Positions 20,000 to 30,318 of a stretch of DNA of 40,640 nt are shown in pieces. The translations under genes were made by a program, and so were the position numbers. Under the pieces are notes generated by a model. It was given only the letters and a program-made list of their open reading frames with translations. It did no database searches and had not been told where the DNA came from. The stretch lies in NCBI GenBank assembly GCA_001970955.1, contig MPUH01000674.1, forward strand, positions 1 to 40,640, read 5' to 3'. Source of the DNA: Stentor coeruleus. Taxonomy: Eukaryota; Ciliophora; Heterotrichea; Heterotrichida; Stentoridae. Each line of letters opens with the position of its first letter. Positions within the stretch are counted from its first letter, which is position 1.

Positions 20000-21562
20000 T
20001 TACCTTAAACCCCCTTGAGAAAACACCATCATATTCTCCACATCTCTCGAAAACTTCGAACAAGAAAGTAGTACTTCAAGAGTTTTTTTCTGACTTTCAA
20101 GCAAAACATCAAGTTGATTTTCCATCTCCTGAGCATTAGCAACAATTTTCTTTAATTTTTCAAGATCCATTGAAAAACTCTGATTAAGTTCTATCAATAC
20201 TTCTCTAATATCATTATTCCTAAACTTCACATCAAGAACTTTTTCTTTATACATTTTCTTATAATGATTAATCTGAGCTATACGCATAGCAAGTAAAGGA
20301 TCATTTGGGCTTAGTTTATGGTTTTTTTTATATAAATGTGCTTCAATTGAAGCTTTAATAAATTTCTTTGCATATTCTCGAAGCTCTCGACTTTCTATGA
20401 TTTTTTTAAGGAGTTTATAACATTTTTCTTCACCTCGGGAAAAAGATACGAAATTGTTGAACATGATAATCATAAGAGATATAAGAAAAGTTCCCCATAT
20501 TGCTGCTATGATTGCTATTAATCTTCCCATATGTGTTCGCGGATAAAAATCTCCAAAACCTACTGTCGTCATTGTTAAAAGCACAAGCCACTCAGCATTA
20601 TATAAAAAAGTATAATCAAGAGTAGAAGTTGTTATTTCAGATTCTCCTCCGCAGTTTGTCGTACTTGACATATAATTATCTTCATTAAAAGGTCTTTCAT
20701 ACACTTGTAAAGCTACCCCAAGAGCAACTGTGCTTATAGCAAACCCTGGCAGTAGTAAAAGTTGTGGCATGTCTTTTAAAATAGCTTTCAAAGCAAAATT
20801 CAATGGGCGATTTACATCATTTTCTCTACAAATAATCTGAACATCCACAGTTGCCCATTTTGAATAATGTGAAATCAGCCTTAAAAGCAAAATTACCCTT
20901 AAAGTCATAATACTAAGACATATTGAACTAAAATTCACATAAAGAACTCCTGATAATTGTTTAAACTCAAATTCATGGTCTAAATATGGAGGGCAATGAA
21001 CTGAAACTAGTAATATTTCAACAACAAGCAAAGGAAAACTTGATGTAAAAAAATAACTTTTGATTTTGTCTTCTAAAAACATCTTTCGTTCACGCTTAAG
21101 ATTATATGAGGTTATTGATCTAACAACTGCAAGGATGATACTAATTATTGTGGTGAATGAAATATATATTCTGAATTTATTAGTAAGACTTGACTGTAAA
21201 TATCTCTCATCTTTATTGTCACTGTAATTGCTTTCGAAATCTTGAATTGCTAGAACTACCCCTGAGATTGCGAGAAATGCTATAGTAGTGTCTAGGATTT
21301 TTAGTTTATATTCTAAATCTTCACACCTGGTTTTTTTAGATTGTAATGTTTTAATTCGGAGTTCTTTTTTCTTAGAAGCTGAGTTTGATTTAAGTGATAT
21401 TGTATCATCTACACTGTTATCGCTATCTGAAGATGAATATATGTCAATGTTAGTGTGTTTGATAACAAAATCTTCAATGAGTCTTATTGAAGCAACTGAG
21501 TTTCTATGGAAGATATTTTTGCCTCGAGAAGCATCAATAACAGCTGTTTTTGTATTTGCCAT
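20000..21562 (-). CDS. SK-like potassium channel subunit
   Basis: The product is 520 residues. Six membrane helices are visible at about 89-108, 130-150, 171-190, 206-230, 266-289 and 344-370. A pore loop with the K+ selectivity filter TTVGFGD (about 332-338) lies between the last two, and S4 lacks the regular Arg ladder of voltage-gated channels. The layout and the extended helix straight after S6 (EEKCYKLLKKIIESRELREYAKKFIKA, and on to about 440) resemble small-conductance Ca2+-activated (SK) channels, where this part binds calmodulin. A terminal coiled coil (about 450-500) could aid tetramer assembly. The N terminus is Ser/Asp-rich. Potassium selectivity is strongly supported; Ca2+/calmodulin gating is inferred. 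With the mucolipin-like channel it adds to an ion-signalling set. Confidence 0.88.
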   Translation of the reverse strand: MANTKTAVIDASRGKNIFHRNSVASIRLIEDFVIKHTNIDIYSSSDSDNSVDDTISLKSNSASKKKELRIKTLQSKKTRCEDLEYKLKILDTTIAFLAISGVVLAIQDFESNYSDNKDERYLQSSLTNKFRIYISFTTIISIILAVVRSITSYNLKRERKMFLEDKIKSYFFTSSFPLLVVEILLVSVHCPPYLDHEFEFKQLSGVLYVNFSSICLSIMTLRVILLLRLISHYSKWATVDVQIICRENDVNRPLNFALKAILKDMPQLLLLPGFAISTVALGVALQVYERPFNEDNYMSSTTNCGGESEITTSTLDYTFLYNAEWLVLLTMTTVGFGDFYPRTHMGRLIAIIAAIWGTFLISLMIIMFNNFVSFSRGEEKCYKLLKKIIESRELREYAKKFIKASIEAHLYKKNHKLSPNDPLLAMRIAQINHYKKMYKEKVLDVKFRNNDIREVLIELNQSFSMDLEKLKKIVANAQEMENQLDVLLESQKKTLEVLLSCSKFSRDVENMMVFSQGGLR

Positions 21563-21866
21563 TTAGTTATTAAATTACATTATGTAAAATATTTTAATGC
21601 AACTATATCTAGAATTATGTCAAGAAGATATATTATTATATGATATCGCATTAAAATCGCCAAGTTTAATATGGGAATTTTATATCATATTTATGGGTGA
21701 AAATCTTATCCTATGAATTAAAGTTTGGGATTTTTTTTTAACGTTTTCTTAGTCAGCTTCTGTTTGAATAATTTTTATTAAAAATATTTTCAAGCTTTAT
21801 GATTTTGAATAACTATACTAACAAAAACTCATTAAATTTTGTTGATTAAATACAATAATTTACTTA
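21563..21866. other. Short intergenic, nothing recognised
   Basis: AT-rich DNA between two minus-strand genes, with no repeat or coding frame. Confidence 0.5.
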
Positions 21867-22412
21867 CTAAAGTTCATAATCCAATAGTGTTGAAGTGTCA
21901 AGGTTCTCATATGATGAATCAATCGAAATCCTTTTTGCTAATTCAGGGGTCTTACTAATAATATATTTTTTCCTAGCATCAAGACTCCTTTTTACCTTAT
22001 GGGGTTTATTAAGAGAATCTGAACATATCGAAGGGTTTACCATAGATACATGTGGAGCTATGTGTATTTTGCTATGCCTAAGGACAATTGGACTAATAAA
22101 ATTTAACATCCTCGGCTTTAAAGATTTAAAATATCTAGATATCATAGTCTCATCTTTCAATTCACTAAGGACTCGTTCTTTATTATAAGCATCAATAATT
22201 GTCATAGGATTTCTAATTTCAGATGATTTTTTTGCTTTTATTCCGTATTTAAGCTTTTTCGGAGCTAAAGGCGAAATGACGAAATAATTGTGTATCGGTT
22301 TAGAGAAGTTGTTCGTTTTGCATGATTTTGTTAATGACTCTTGGCTTTTTATAGACTTTTCTTTGATATTCCTAATAGGTGAAGTTGATGTTTTCAAATG
22401 AGGTAAAGCCAT
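21867..22412 (-). CDS. Small basic protein, unknown
   Basis: The product is 181 residues and very rich in Lys, Ser, Ile and Pro, with no Cys-rich or membrane segment. SP-containing stretches (TSTSPIRNI, ISPLAPKKLKYG, ISPIVLRHSK) suggest phosphorylation. The C terminus is acidic (SSYENLDTSTLLDYEL). A disordered nuclear or cytoskeletal protein is plausible but not shown. It ends in TAG; the start is the first ATG, just where the upstream G/T-rich region begins. Although small, it is supported by coding-like composition and that boundary. Confidence 0.62.
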   Translation of the reverse strand: MALPHLKTSTSPIRNIKEKSIKSQESLTKSCKTNNFSKPIHNYFVISPLAPKKLKYGIKAKKSSEIRNPMTIIDAYNKERVLSELKDETMISRYFKSLKPRMLNFISPIVLRHSKIHIAPHVSMVNPSICSDSLNKPHKVKRSLDARKKYIISKTPELAKRISIDSSYENLDTSTLLDYEL

Positions 22413-22487
22413 GTTCTTTCTAGATTCAACTATTTTATTTGCTCGGTTAAAAAATGAAGTATTTGATTTAATAAGATATTGTGTAAC

Positions 22488-22697
22488 AGTATGATAGAAG
22501 GATGATAAGAAGAGTTATGAGGAAGGTTAGAATGTAATGATGAAGTTATGAGGGTTTTGATGGTGGTTTAGATTTATATATGGGATAATGANTAGTATGA
22601 TAGAAGGATGATAAGAAGAGTTATGAGGAAGGCTAGAATGTAATGATGAAGTTATGAGGGTTTTGATGGTGGTTTAGATTTATATATGGGATAATGA
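22488..22697. other. Assembly join: N at 22592 between 104-bp repeats
   Basis: Bases 22488-22591 repeat as 22594-22697 with one mismatch (GGTTAG against GGCTAG), joined by N and one T. This is probably an unmerged contig overlap; the mismatch may be a sequencing error or allelic. Confidence 0.8.
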
Positions 22698-22813
22698 TTT
22701 TATATAAGATTTTTTATAGTGGTTGTTATAAGTGTTTGAAAGAGGTTTTTGGGCNATTTTATATAAGATTTTTTATAGTGGTTGTTATAAGTGTTTGAAA
22801 GAGGTTTTTGGGC
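22697..22813. other. Assembly join: N at 22755 between 58-bp repeats
   Basis: Bases 22697-22754 and 22756-22813 are the same as read, with a single N between. Same kind of artefact as at 22592, so a tiny contig seems to have been placed here between two joins. Confidence 0.8.
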
Positions 22814-23234
22814 TTGGTGAGAAGGGGTTTTAAAATTAGGCTTGGGCTTTATATGAAATTGTTATTTTATCTATATTTTCCTAAACAACTATAGTTAAAA
22901 CCATAAACAAAAACCTACTATATCCTTATAATCAAACTAAAAAATTCCAAAAAATTTATAATAAAAATTCTCCAAATCCTCAAATATTTCATATTACCAT
23001 AACCACACCACTTTACATACCTCAAATCCCTACCATCATATCAAAAACTAACCAAAAACCATAAATAAACCCAAAATCCTCATAAATTTATCCAAATTCC
23101 AATACCTTCACTTATCAGCATTCATCATCTTTCCCAATCCCTCAATACCAAATCATTTCCAAGTAAAACCTATTTTCCCTATAAAATCTTTCAAATTCTT
23201 ACCTCAAGCATCAAAAAAAAATTACCATATAAAA

Positions 23235-25775
23235 ATGATTAGTGAAAGGTACAGAAAAAGATTCTCAAGTCTAATGATAGATAACAAAGACATCTTTCTT
23301 ACCAAAATCCTAGGCCAAATAACCCAAGATACCCGTGGTATGATTTACATAACCTCACAATCCATTATCATCGAGCCATTTCACAATGAACAACCAATAA
23401 AACAATATTTTTATCAATATATGTTCAAATCTCCATGTCAAGACCCAGACTTTCTCGACACAATAATCTTTTCTACCTGGTCCTTTAAAACCTTACCAGA
23501 TATAGTTATAAATCAACTTCCATATATAGAAAACCTAAGCAATCTAGAAGAAATATCATTTAAACCCTTATACGAAAGTCCAAACAAAATAGCTGATTAC
23601 CTTCAAGTCTGGTACAATAAAGCAAAATCTTCTAATTGGGCACCTAAAGATATAGAAATCCTCGAGCTTTTAAAATCCAAAAACAAATTCGACTATAACT
23701 CAATAATAAGTATTACAGAAAAAAATCTTATAAGAGATGCTGTTTTTGCAACAAAAGTTATGCCCTATGAAAGAATCCCTGGTTGGGTTTTTGTAACTGA
23801 TCTTCGGGTGTACTTTTCCCCTTTAGCATCTTTGAAAAAAAAATCAATTTATATAATCCACAATACTAGTGTAAAATCGATTCTAAAAAGAAAATGGGTA
23901 TTAAGAAGTGTAGGAATAGAGATTTTTACAGAAAAAAAGTCAGCGTTTTTTGCTTTTGATTCTGAAAAAATCAGAGACGAGATATCTTCTGTTATATCTG
24001 CAGTTGTGAATATAGATAGCGAGAATAAAAAAACACTTGAGGATATGACGGTAAAATGGCAACAAAGACAAGTGAGTAATTATGGGTATTTATTATATTT
24101 GAACTCTATAGCAAATCGAACTTTTTGTGATTATTCTCAATACCCAGTTTTCCCTTGGGTGTTACGTAATTATAGAGATGATAATATAGATTTAAAAGAT
24201 AAAAAAAACTATAGAGACTTATCAAAACCTATAGGAGCTTTAAACCATGAAAGGCTTATAAGTCTTAAATCAAGATATAAAGATATGCCTGAGCCTAAGT
24301 TTTTATATGGGACACATTATTCAAACCCTTCTATAATTATACGTTGGCTTATAAGAATTTACCCTTTATGTGCTTTGAAAATGCAGGTATTAAGTATTTA
24401 GGGAGGAAAATTCGATATGGCTGATAGGATTTTTCATGATGTGGCTATTGATTGGGACTCATGTACAACGCTTTCAACAGATTTTAAAGAACTGATACCT
24501 GAGTTTTATGGTTTTGATACTTCTTTTTTGCTTAATTTAAAGAAATTAGAACTTGGGGTTAGAACTAATGGGGATAGAGTCAGTCAGGTTAAACTACCGA
24601 AATGGGCAAAATCTCCTGGGGACTTTTTGAGGATTATGAGAGAAGCGCTTGAAAGTGATTATGTTAGTAAAAATCTTCATCATTGGATTGACTTGATTTT
24701 CGGATATAAACAGAGAGGAGAACAAGCTGTAGCATCAGACAATTGTAAGAATTATTTAGTGTTTCATCATTATACATATGAAGGAGGAATTGATTTGGAT
24801 GCGATATCAGATGTTGAGTATAGGAAAATATTAGAAACACAGATACAAGAATATGGTCAAACACCTAAACAAATATTCAAAGTTCCTCATGCACCACGTT
24901 CAGACATCCCTTCAATCCCTGAAGGCATTTCTCCACCCAGTTCCTATTGGCAAGCTGAAATTATGGCAAAAAAGCCTTCTTCTTCAGTAGTTGATTTCCA
25001 AATCCACAGCAAGCGAGTAACATTTATCCATAAACTTGACACAAAAATCATCACATCAAGTTACGATGGAGATCTTTGCATATCAAACAAAAAACTCAGC
25101 CTCCAAAAACCAATTGAAACTTGTGCAATAAGTAATAATGGATTATTATACGCAGCTGTTGGAGAAAGTATAATCTCATGTCATATCCCAACAGGTAAAA
25201 TAACAGGAAGTTTTAAAGCACATGATGATCGAATAACCTCAATAAGATGGCCGACAACTGATATTGTCATTACAGGATCTTGGGATTATACAATAAAATT
25301 ATGGGATGTTAGGCTTAAACCTAAAGCTGTGTATTCTTCTCAATGTAAAAGTGAAGTAAATTGTGTCACTTATGAAAATAACAACCCATATCTTGCTATA
25401 ACTGGAGATTTTCTTGGGAATATAACAAAATATGATTTTAGAATGGGTAAAGTATATGAAATCAACACCGGGTCTTGTATTTTTGCTATTGAAAGCACTA
25501 TTTATGGGGTTTTAGTATGTGGAACCTACTCTACAGATTTATATAAAAATGGGCATATAATCAATTATCTACCTATTGGCGGAATACAATCTATTGCTAC
25601 TGATGGGAATTTCGCCCTTATTGGCAAAGAAGAAGAAAATTTACAGATTTGGCATATCGGCACAGGCAAATGTTTGTTTAATTGGGAAGATGTTGCTAAT
25701 GTGACAAGTGTTTTTTGTGATGGGCAAGACATTTTAGCTGGAAGTATTGAAGGCATTGTGTATAAAATAGGGTAA
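23235..25775 (+). CDS. BEACH-WD40 protein, FAN/NSMAF-like
   Basis: The spliced product is 841 residues. The order is that of FAN (NSMAF): an N-terminal region with a conserved IYITSQSIIIEP segment, a PH/GRAM-like domain (about 170-250; GWVFVTDLRVYF), a BEACH domain (about 275-555) and a WD40 propeller (about 580-841; SWDYTIKLWD). BEACH hallmarks are DYSQYPVFPWVL, DLSKPIGALN, HYSNP, a CALKMQ-GGKFD junction, IPEFYG and HHWIDLIFGYKQRG. The GGKFD junction appears only after a 15-nt intron (24387-24401) is removed. BEACH proteins act in membrane traffic and signalling; FAN links TNF receptors to neutral sphingomyelinase in animals, which need not hold here. The next gene starts 32 nt downstream. 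Confidence 0.92.
24387..24401 (+). other. 15-nt intron in BEACH gene
   Basis: GTATTAAGTATTTAG, phase 0, ends in an in-frame TAG. Removal joins KMQ to GGKFD, an invariant-looking part of BEACH domains. It fits GTANNNNNTANNTAG. Confidence 0.95.
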
Positions 25776-25807
25776 ATTTTAGGATTAGGATAAATTTGTA
25801 TATAAAA

Positions 25808-27058
25808 ATGAAAGACAAGAAGAAAAAGCTTGAGGAAAGCGAGAAAAAAGAGCCACAGATGGTTAAAAAAAGATATGAAAGTGAGACTTCTGAGTCTGAA
25901 CCTAATGTGGCGCCGAAGAAAACTTTGAAAGAAAAATTATCAACTTTTAAAGTTAGGGTGATTTCTTCGGTTATTATGGTACTTGGGTTTATAGCGATTA
26001 TAGCAGCTGGGCATTTCTATTGTGGATTGTTAGTGATTATTATTAACATTTGTATCTTTAAAGAACTTATCTCGCTGAAAAGGAATGAACAAAGAGAAGC
26101 TAAGCTCCCGTATTTTTCATTTATTTGTTGGTATTTTTTTGCAGCTACAGAAATTGTCATGACGTTTTTGTTTGTAAGTCAGAAGATTATTAAAAGCCAG
26201 ACTATTGATGTAAGTTATAAACAGAAAGTAATTAAATACAAATACCTCATTATTTTCGGGATGTTCGTATTTGGAATAATCCTCTTTGTCATGTCTTTAC
26301 GAAAGCGTCAATACAAATACCAATTCAAAGTATTTGCTTGGACAATAATCGCATGTGTCCTCGTTGTCTCTCAAACAACTGCAGTCATTATGAATATATA
26401 CGATGGAATAATTTGGTTACTACTTCCAGCATCTTTAGTTATAGTCAATGATTGTAGTGCTTATATATTCGGGGTATTCTTTGGTAAAACTCCTTTAATC
26501 CAATTATCACCAAACAAAACTCTTGAAGGTTTTATAGGAGGATTAGTATCAACAATATTCTGGGCATATTTGGTATTTTATATATAGTTTGCTCATTTTT
26601 TAGCACAATTTGAGTTTTTAATATGCCCTCAAGATTATATAACAATGGTACCATTTTCAAGCAATACTTGTGATAGTAAAGATCTTTTAGCACAAACTTT
26701 AAGGGTTATTCCCATATTGAAAAAAGAAGTTTTTATGTCGAATTTAGAAATAAATGCTATGGTTCTTGGGTTTTTTGCTGGGTTTATCGCACCTTTTGGA
26801 GGATTTTTTGCGTCTGGGGTTAAAAGAGCTTTTAAGATTAAAGACTTTGGAGATTCTATACCTGGACATGGAGGTATGACGGATAGAATGGACTGTCAGA
26901 TTATGATGGGAATGTTTACTTGTGTTTGGCTTCATACAATGCTCGTACCAGCAGAACCTTCGTTGCAAAGTATTTTTGCTCAGATACAGGCATTGAGCTA
27001 TTCGGAGCAGATTATGATTTTTAATCACCTCAAATCGAATTTAGAGTTAAAAGTTTAG
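25808..27058 (+). CDS. CDP-diacylglycerol synthase (phosphatidate cytidylyltransferase)
   Basis: This enzyme makes CDP-diacylglycerol from phosphatidate and CTP, the precursor of phosphatidylinositol, phosphatidylglycerol and cardiolipin. The spliced product is 411 residues. After a Lys/Glu-rich N terminus of about 60 residues come several membrane helices. The family signature is complete near the C terminus: SGVKRAFKIKDFGDSIPGHG followed by GMTDRMD. Upstream are the conserved VNDCSAYIFG and LSPNKTLEGFIGG motifs. A 15-nt intron (26573-26587) splits the gene between WAYL and FAHF. The start is ATG 25808, since no other ATG lies upstream in frame. It resembles the eukaryotic ER type (CDS1/CDS2). 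It lies 32 nt after the BEACH gene, so its promoter must be tiny or lie inside that gene's 3' end. Confidence 0.95.
26573..26587 (+). other. 15-nt intron in CDP-DAG synthase gene
   Basis: GTATTTTATATATAG, phase 0, ends in an in-frame TAG. Removing it keeps the conserved enzyme in one frame. It fits GTANNNNNTANNTAG. Confidence 0.95.
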
Positions 27059-27622
27059 GCTAAGATTAGAGTTTATAGAATGAAGTCTTAAGTTTTATCA
27101 CTTTTTTTAGGTGGATGATGTTGTAAAATATAGAAAAATATTAGATGAATGCATTTTTTTTTTATTTATTTTATATTTTATTTCGAATTAATTATAGATT
27201 CTAATTGTATTGACTAAAAAATTTAATATTGATAATCTTCAGAACTTTGGGATATAAGATTTTTTNGTGGATGATGTTGTAAAATATAGAAAAATATTAG
27301 ATGAATGCATTTTTTTTTTATTTATTTTATTTCGAATTAATTATAGATTCTAATTGTATTGACTAAAAAATTTAATATTGATAATCTTCAGAACTTTGGG
27401 ATATAAGATTTTTCACAAGACTCTAGTTTATGTTTAATTACTTAGGATTTTCTTCGGTGTTTTGCGAAATATAAATTTTTGAATTTTTAAAACATAATAA
27501 GTTAATATTTTTTGATAGTTTTTGGTTATACAAAGTAGTTATACATCGGTTTATATTATCAATAATAATCTGAGAATCAATAAAAGACGATGATATTTAT
27601 TATCCTAACTAAAATCTTAAAC
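27059..27622. other. Convergent intergenic with N-joined duplication
   Basis: This lies between the ends of two convergent genes. It is AT-rich and mostly made of the duplicated pieces around the N at 27266. No gene is seen. Confidence 0.6.
27111..27413. other. Assembly join: N at 27266 between about 150-bp repeats
   Basis: The stretch from 27111 to 27265 recurs from 27267 to about 27413, identical as read except for a short length difference in a T/A-rich run. Probably an unmerged contig overlap, with the length change due to error or allelic variation. Confidence 0.78.
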
Positions 27623-29740
27623 CTAATCTGGAAGATAAGCAGGGTACTCTGGATAAGCAGGGTACATAGGATACGGGAGCATAACCGTATTAGTACAATT
27701 TTCACTATATTGAGGATATTTAGGATATCCTAAATACTCAGGATATTCAGGATACTCATTTTTATTCCAAGGATACTGAGGATATTCAGGATAGCTTGGA
27801 TATTCAAGATACCCAGCACAAATATGTTCAGGTTGTGGAGGAATAGGAGGATTTGGATTATAATTATTAATAATATCCATTAAAAACCAATATTCAGGAA
27901 AATATGTTTCACTAATACAATCCCTAGAATAATTATCTAATTTTGGACTATAAATATAAACTGTCATATTCGTCCAATAAATAGCATAATTATATAATTG
28001 AGTCAAATTACCTAAAAAGCATCTATAAGTTAACTCACCTGTATTACATTGTTTCCAATCAGGATAAGTATTATTAAAAGCCATTATCGCTGTTGTCAAA
28101 CTATAATCGCCTTGGAATTGAGCACATTTCATATAACCATTAAAAGGACATGCACAATTATGATTATAAGTTCCTGTTGAATCATAACATCCCCAGCTTG
28201 TATTACAATTAGTTAAAGGTCCAGTAACTGGAGGTTTAGCACATATGTAAATATAACTTGGAGATTCAAGATAAGAAAATCCTGATTTACATGAATAATC
28301 TATTTCATTAGTTGAAGCTCCTGCGCTTTGTTGTCCTGGTTCTAGAGTATAATAAAGTATACAAATATTGTTATTAGAACATTGAAGACCTAAAGCACAT
28401 TTTGGCCCATTAAATGAACATGATTCTCCTATTTCTTTAGTCTTAAGACATTTATGAGATTTACCTATATCACAATAAAACCCAGGGTTACATGATAATG
28501 GTGTAAAGCATGATTCATTTGCACTTAAGCCTATACAAATGTTGTTAGTACAATTTAATGTTGAACATTGTAAATCATTTATACAAAACTCTCCTGGATT
28601 ACTTAAAGTTTTATTAGCTATACAAGTTGCATTTGATCCAGCTGTAGGATGTGTATCGCATATAAAACCACCAGGGCATTGGTTAATAAAATTTGTATTT
28701 TCTATAGATGAATATACAATAAATGATTCATAATAAAGACATTGATTTGGTATCCAATTAGATGTATTATTAATACAAACATGTGCTGGACATATCAGAG
28801 GATAAACTGGCCTTGGAGATACTACATTCCAATAACTAGCTGTAAGTGTTGAATTGACACATGCTGAATTGTTTATCCTTTTAACCCAATCATTATTAAA
28901 ATACAAATCAGCTGTAGCTTTCCAAGGTAAAAACAAATTTAAAGCGCCATATCCAAAATAACAATTATATGAGAATCTAGAAAAAGTATGACATTTTTCT
29001 ATGAAAGGTAAAATGTTGCTAATATTGCTTATTGAATCCTGTAAAGCAAAATCTCCTTCAAATAAAGGGCAGTATCCATTTCCATCATATCCACAAATAC
29101 AAGGTTTTGAATATTTTCCATCATGTGATATACAAAAACTCCCAATTTCACATTTTATAGGGTTTGTTGAGTTACTTACTGGAGGTTGAGCACAAGTGTT
29201 TTTATAAGCAAAACCTGTTGTACATGCATATGAAAAACCATAATTTGGGACATCATATACAGTAGATCCTATAGGAAGGCTAAAATAATTAACACATTTC
29301 TTCCCATCACATGCAAGATTATTTAAACATTGATGAGTATAATTGCAAAAAGAACCAAAGGAGAGTTGATCTACACATGTAAAAGTATGTTCATCACAGT
29401 AAAGATAAACATCACAATCTGCTGATGTTAAACAAGGACTACTATAATATCGTCCTTCACATTTACCTAATGAACATAAATTCGATTCGCATTGGTTATT
29501 TGAGTTGCAATAGTCACCAGGAAGAGATTTTTTAGGATATTCACAAGTGTGGGTATCTGGTGAAGAGTGTAAACATTCTAAACCTGGGATGCAAGAGGTT
29601 ATTGACATTACTTGGCTTGTTGTTGAACTGGAATTTGAGATACAAATGGACTCAGTTGATGGGATTGAACTGCAAACGAAACTTTCACATGAATTCTGAG
29701 CTTCGGAGATTGTGGAAATTAGAAGCAACAAAAGCGACAT
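27623..29740 (-). CDS. Secreted Cys-rich protein with Tyr-Pro tail
   Basis: The product is 705 residues. It begins with a signal peptide (MSLLLLLISTISEAQN) and has dozens of Cys, many in short C-x(3-8)-C spacings, and many N-glycosylation sites. It has an internal duplication: about residues 70-310 and 380-640 share the same order (PGDYCNSNNQC-like and PGEFCINDLQC-like starts, a YxCDxG/YCDEH part, a CAQPPV/CAKPPV part, then CICGYDGNGYCPLFEGDF and CACPFNGYMKCAQFQGDY). The C-terminal about 60 residues are tandem YPxYP-type repeats. No membrane span follows, so it is likely secreted into the cell coat, mucus or holdfast; this location is inference. No named family is recognised. Confidence 0.85.
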   Translation of the reverse strand: MSLLLLLISTISEAQNSCESFVCSSIPSTESICISNSSSTTSQVMSITSCIPGLECLHSSPDTHTCEYPKKSLPGDYCNSNNQCESNLCSLGKCEGRYYSSPCLTSADCDVYLYCDEHTFTCVDQLSFGSFCNYTHQCLNNLACDGKKCVNYFSLPIGSTVYDVPNYGFSYACTTGFAYKNTCAQPPVSNSTNPIKCEIGSFCISHDGKYSKPCICGYDGNGYCPLFEGDFALQDSISNISNILPFIEKCHTFSRFSYNCYFGYGALNLFLPWKATADLYFNNDWVKRINNSACVNSTLTASYWNVVSPRPVYPLICPAHVCINNTSNWIPNQCLYYESFIVYSSIENTNFINQCPGGFICDTHPTAGSNATCIANKTLSNPGEFCINDLQCSTLNCTNNICIGLSANESCFTPLSCNPGFYCDIGKSHKCLKTKEIGESCSFNGPKCALGLQCSNNNICILYYTLEPGQQSAGASTNEIDYSCKSGFSYLESPSYIYICAKPPVTGPLTNCNTSWGCYDSTGTYNHNCACPFNGYMKCAQFQGDYSLTTAIMAFNNTYPDWKQCNTGELTYRCFLGNLTQLYNYAIYWTNMTVYIYSPKLDNYSRDCISETYFPEYWFLMDIINNYNPNPPIPPQPEHICAGYLEYPSYPEYPQYPWNKNEYPEYPEYLGYPKYPQYSENCTNTVMLPYPMYPAYPEYPAYLPD
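27626..27830 (-). repeat. Short tandem repeat encoding YPxYP units
   Basis: On the + strand GGATA-TTCAGGATA-like units recur; on the coding strand they give Tyr-Pro-Glu-Tyr-Pro units in three clusters broken by WNKNE and SENCTNTV segments. It lies wholly in the 3' end of the secreted protein gene and keeps its frame. Confidence 0.8.
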
Positions 29741-30318
29741 TTTTTAATATTCTAGTGTGAGGTTATTAGTTAGATGATATGATTATTTTATTAAGAGATA
29801 AAGATTATTTTATATTATAAAATTCTAGGTGGGTAGTGTTTGGGTGTAGATATTTTTTTAAAATAAGTTTGGTTTTAAAATTAAATATCTTTTTGCGAGT
29901 GAAATGAACAAATTTTTTGTTTTTTATAGATGCAAAAATCTAGTTATTTTAGTTTTAAAATAGAGAATTAAGTATTATTTTATTTGATTATCCCACCCAT
30001 AGCTTAGAAATTTTCCATACAGAATCTGATTTTCTTATATCCTAAGCACAAAGATTTTTTAGTTATAATGAATTATCCAAAATTTATTGTTTAAATATAA
30101 ATTCGTATTAGAATCACCAAAAAAATTAAAAAAATCTTTTTGTATACTAAAAGATTAAACATTAAAAAAAATCCCTACCTAATCATATATTTAATAAAAA
30201 TACTCTTATTAAATCCCTATCCACAAAATAATAAAATCAGAGTATTTTAATTAAACTTCTTATATTATCAAAAGAGTAAAATTCAGTAAAATAAACACTA
30301 AAAACATAAATCTAAGCT
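29741..30318. other. AT-rich intergenic, nothing recognised
   Basis: This lies between two minus-strand genes. It is T/G-rich at first, then A/C-rich on the + strand from about 30170. No coding frame was found. Confidence 0.55.

Larger units (their letters stand above)
22413..23234. other. Divergent promoter region with two N-joined duplications
   Basis: This separates a minus-strand gene from a plus-strand gene. The + strand is G/T-rich to about 22850, then switches sharply to A/C-rich up to the next start. It also holds Ns at 22592 and 22755. After collapsing the duplicated pieces the spacer is about 660 bp. No gene is seen. Confidence 0.62.

Noticed and set aside
27111-27413. Tandem duplication or transposon ends around the N
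   Set aside because: The copies meet at a lone N as in five other places; no terminal inverted repeat or transposase is seen.
27626-27830. CRISPR-like short repeat array
   Set aside because: It lies in frame inside a coding region and encodes Tyr-Pro repeats; there are no unique spacers of constant length.
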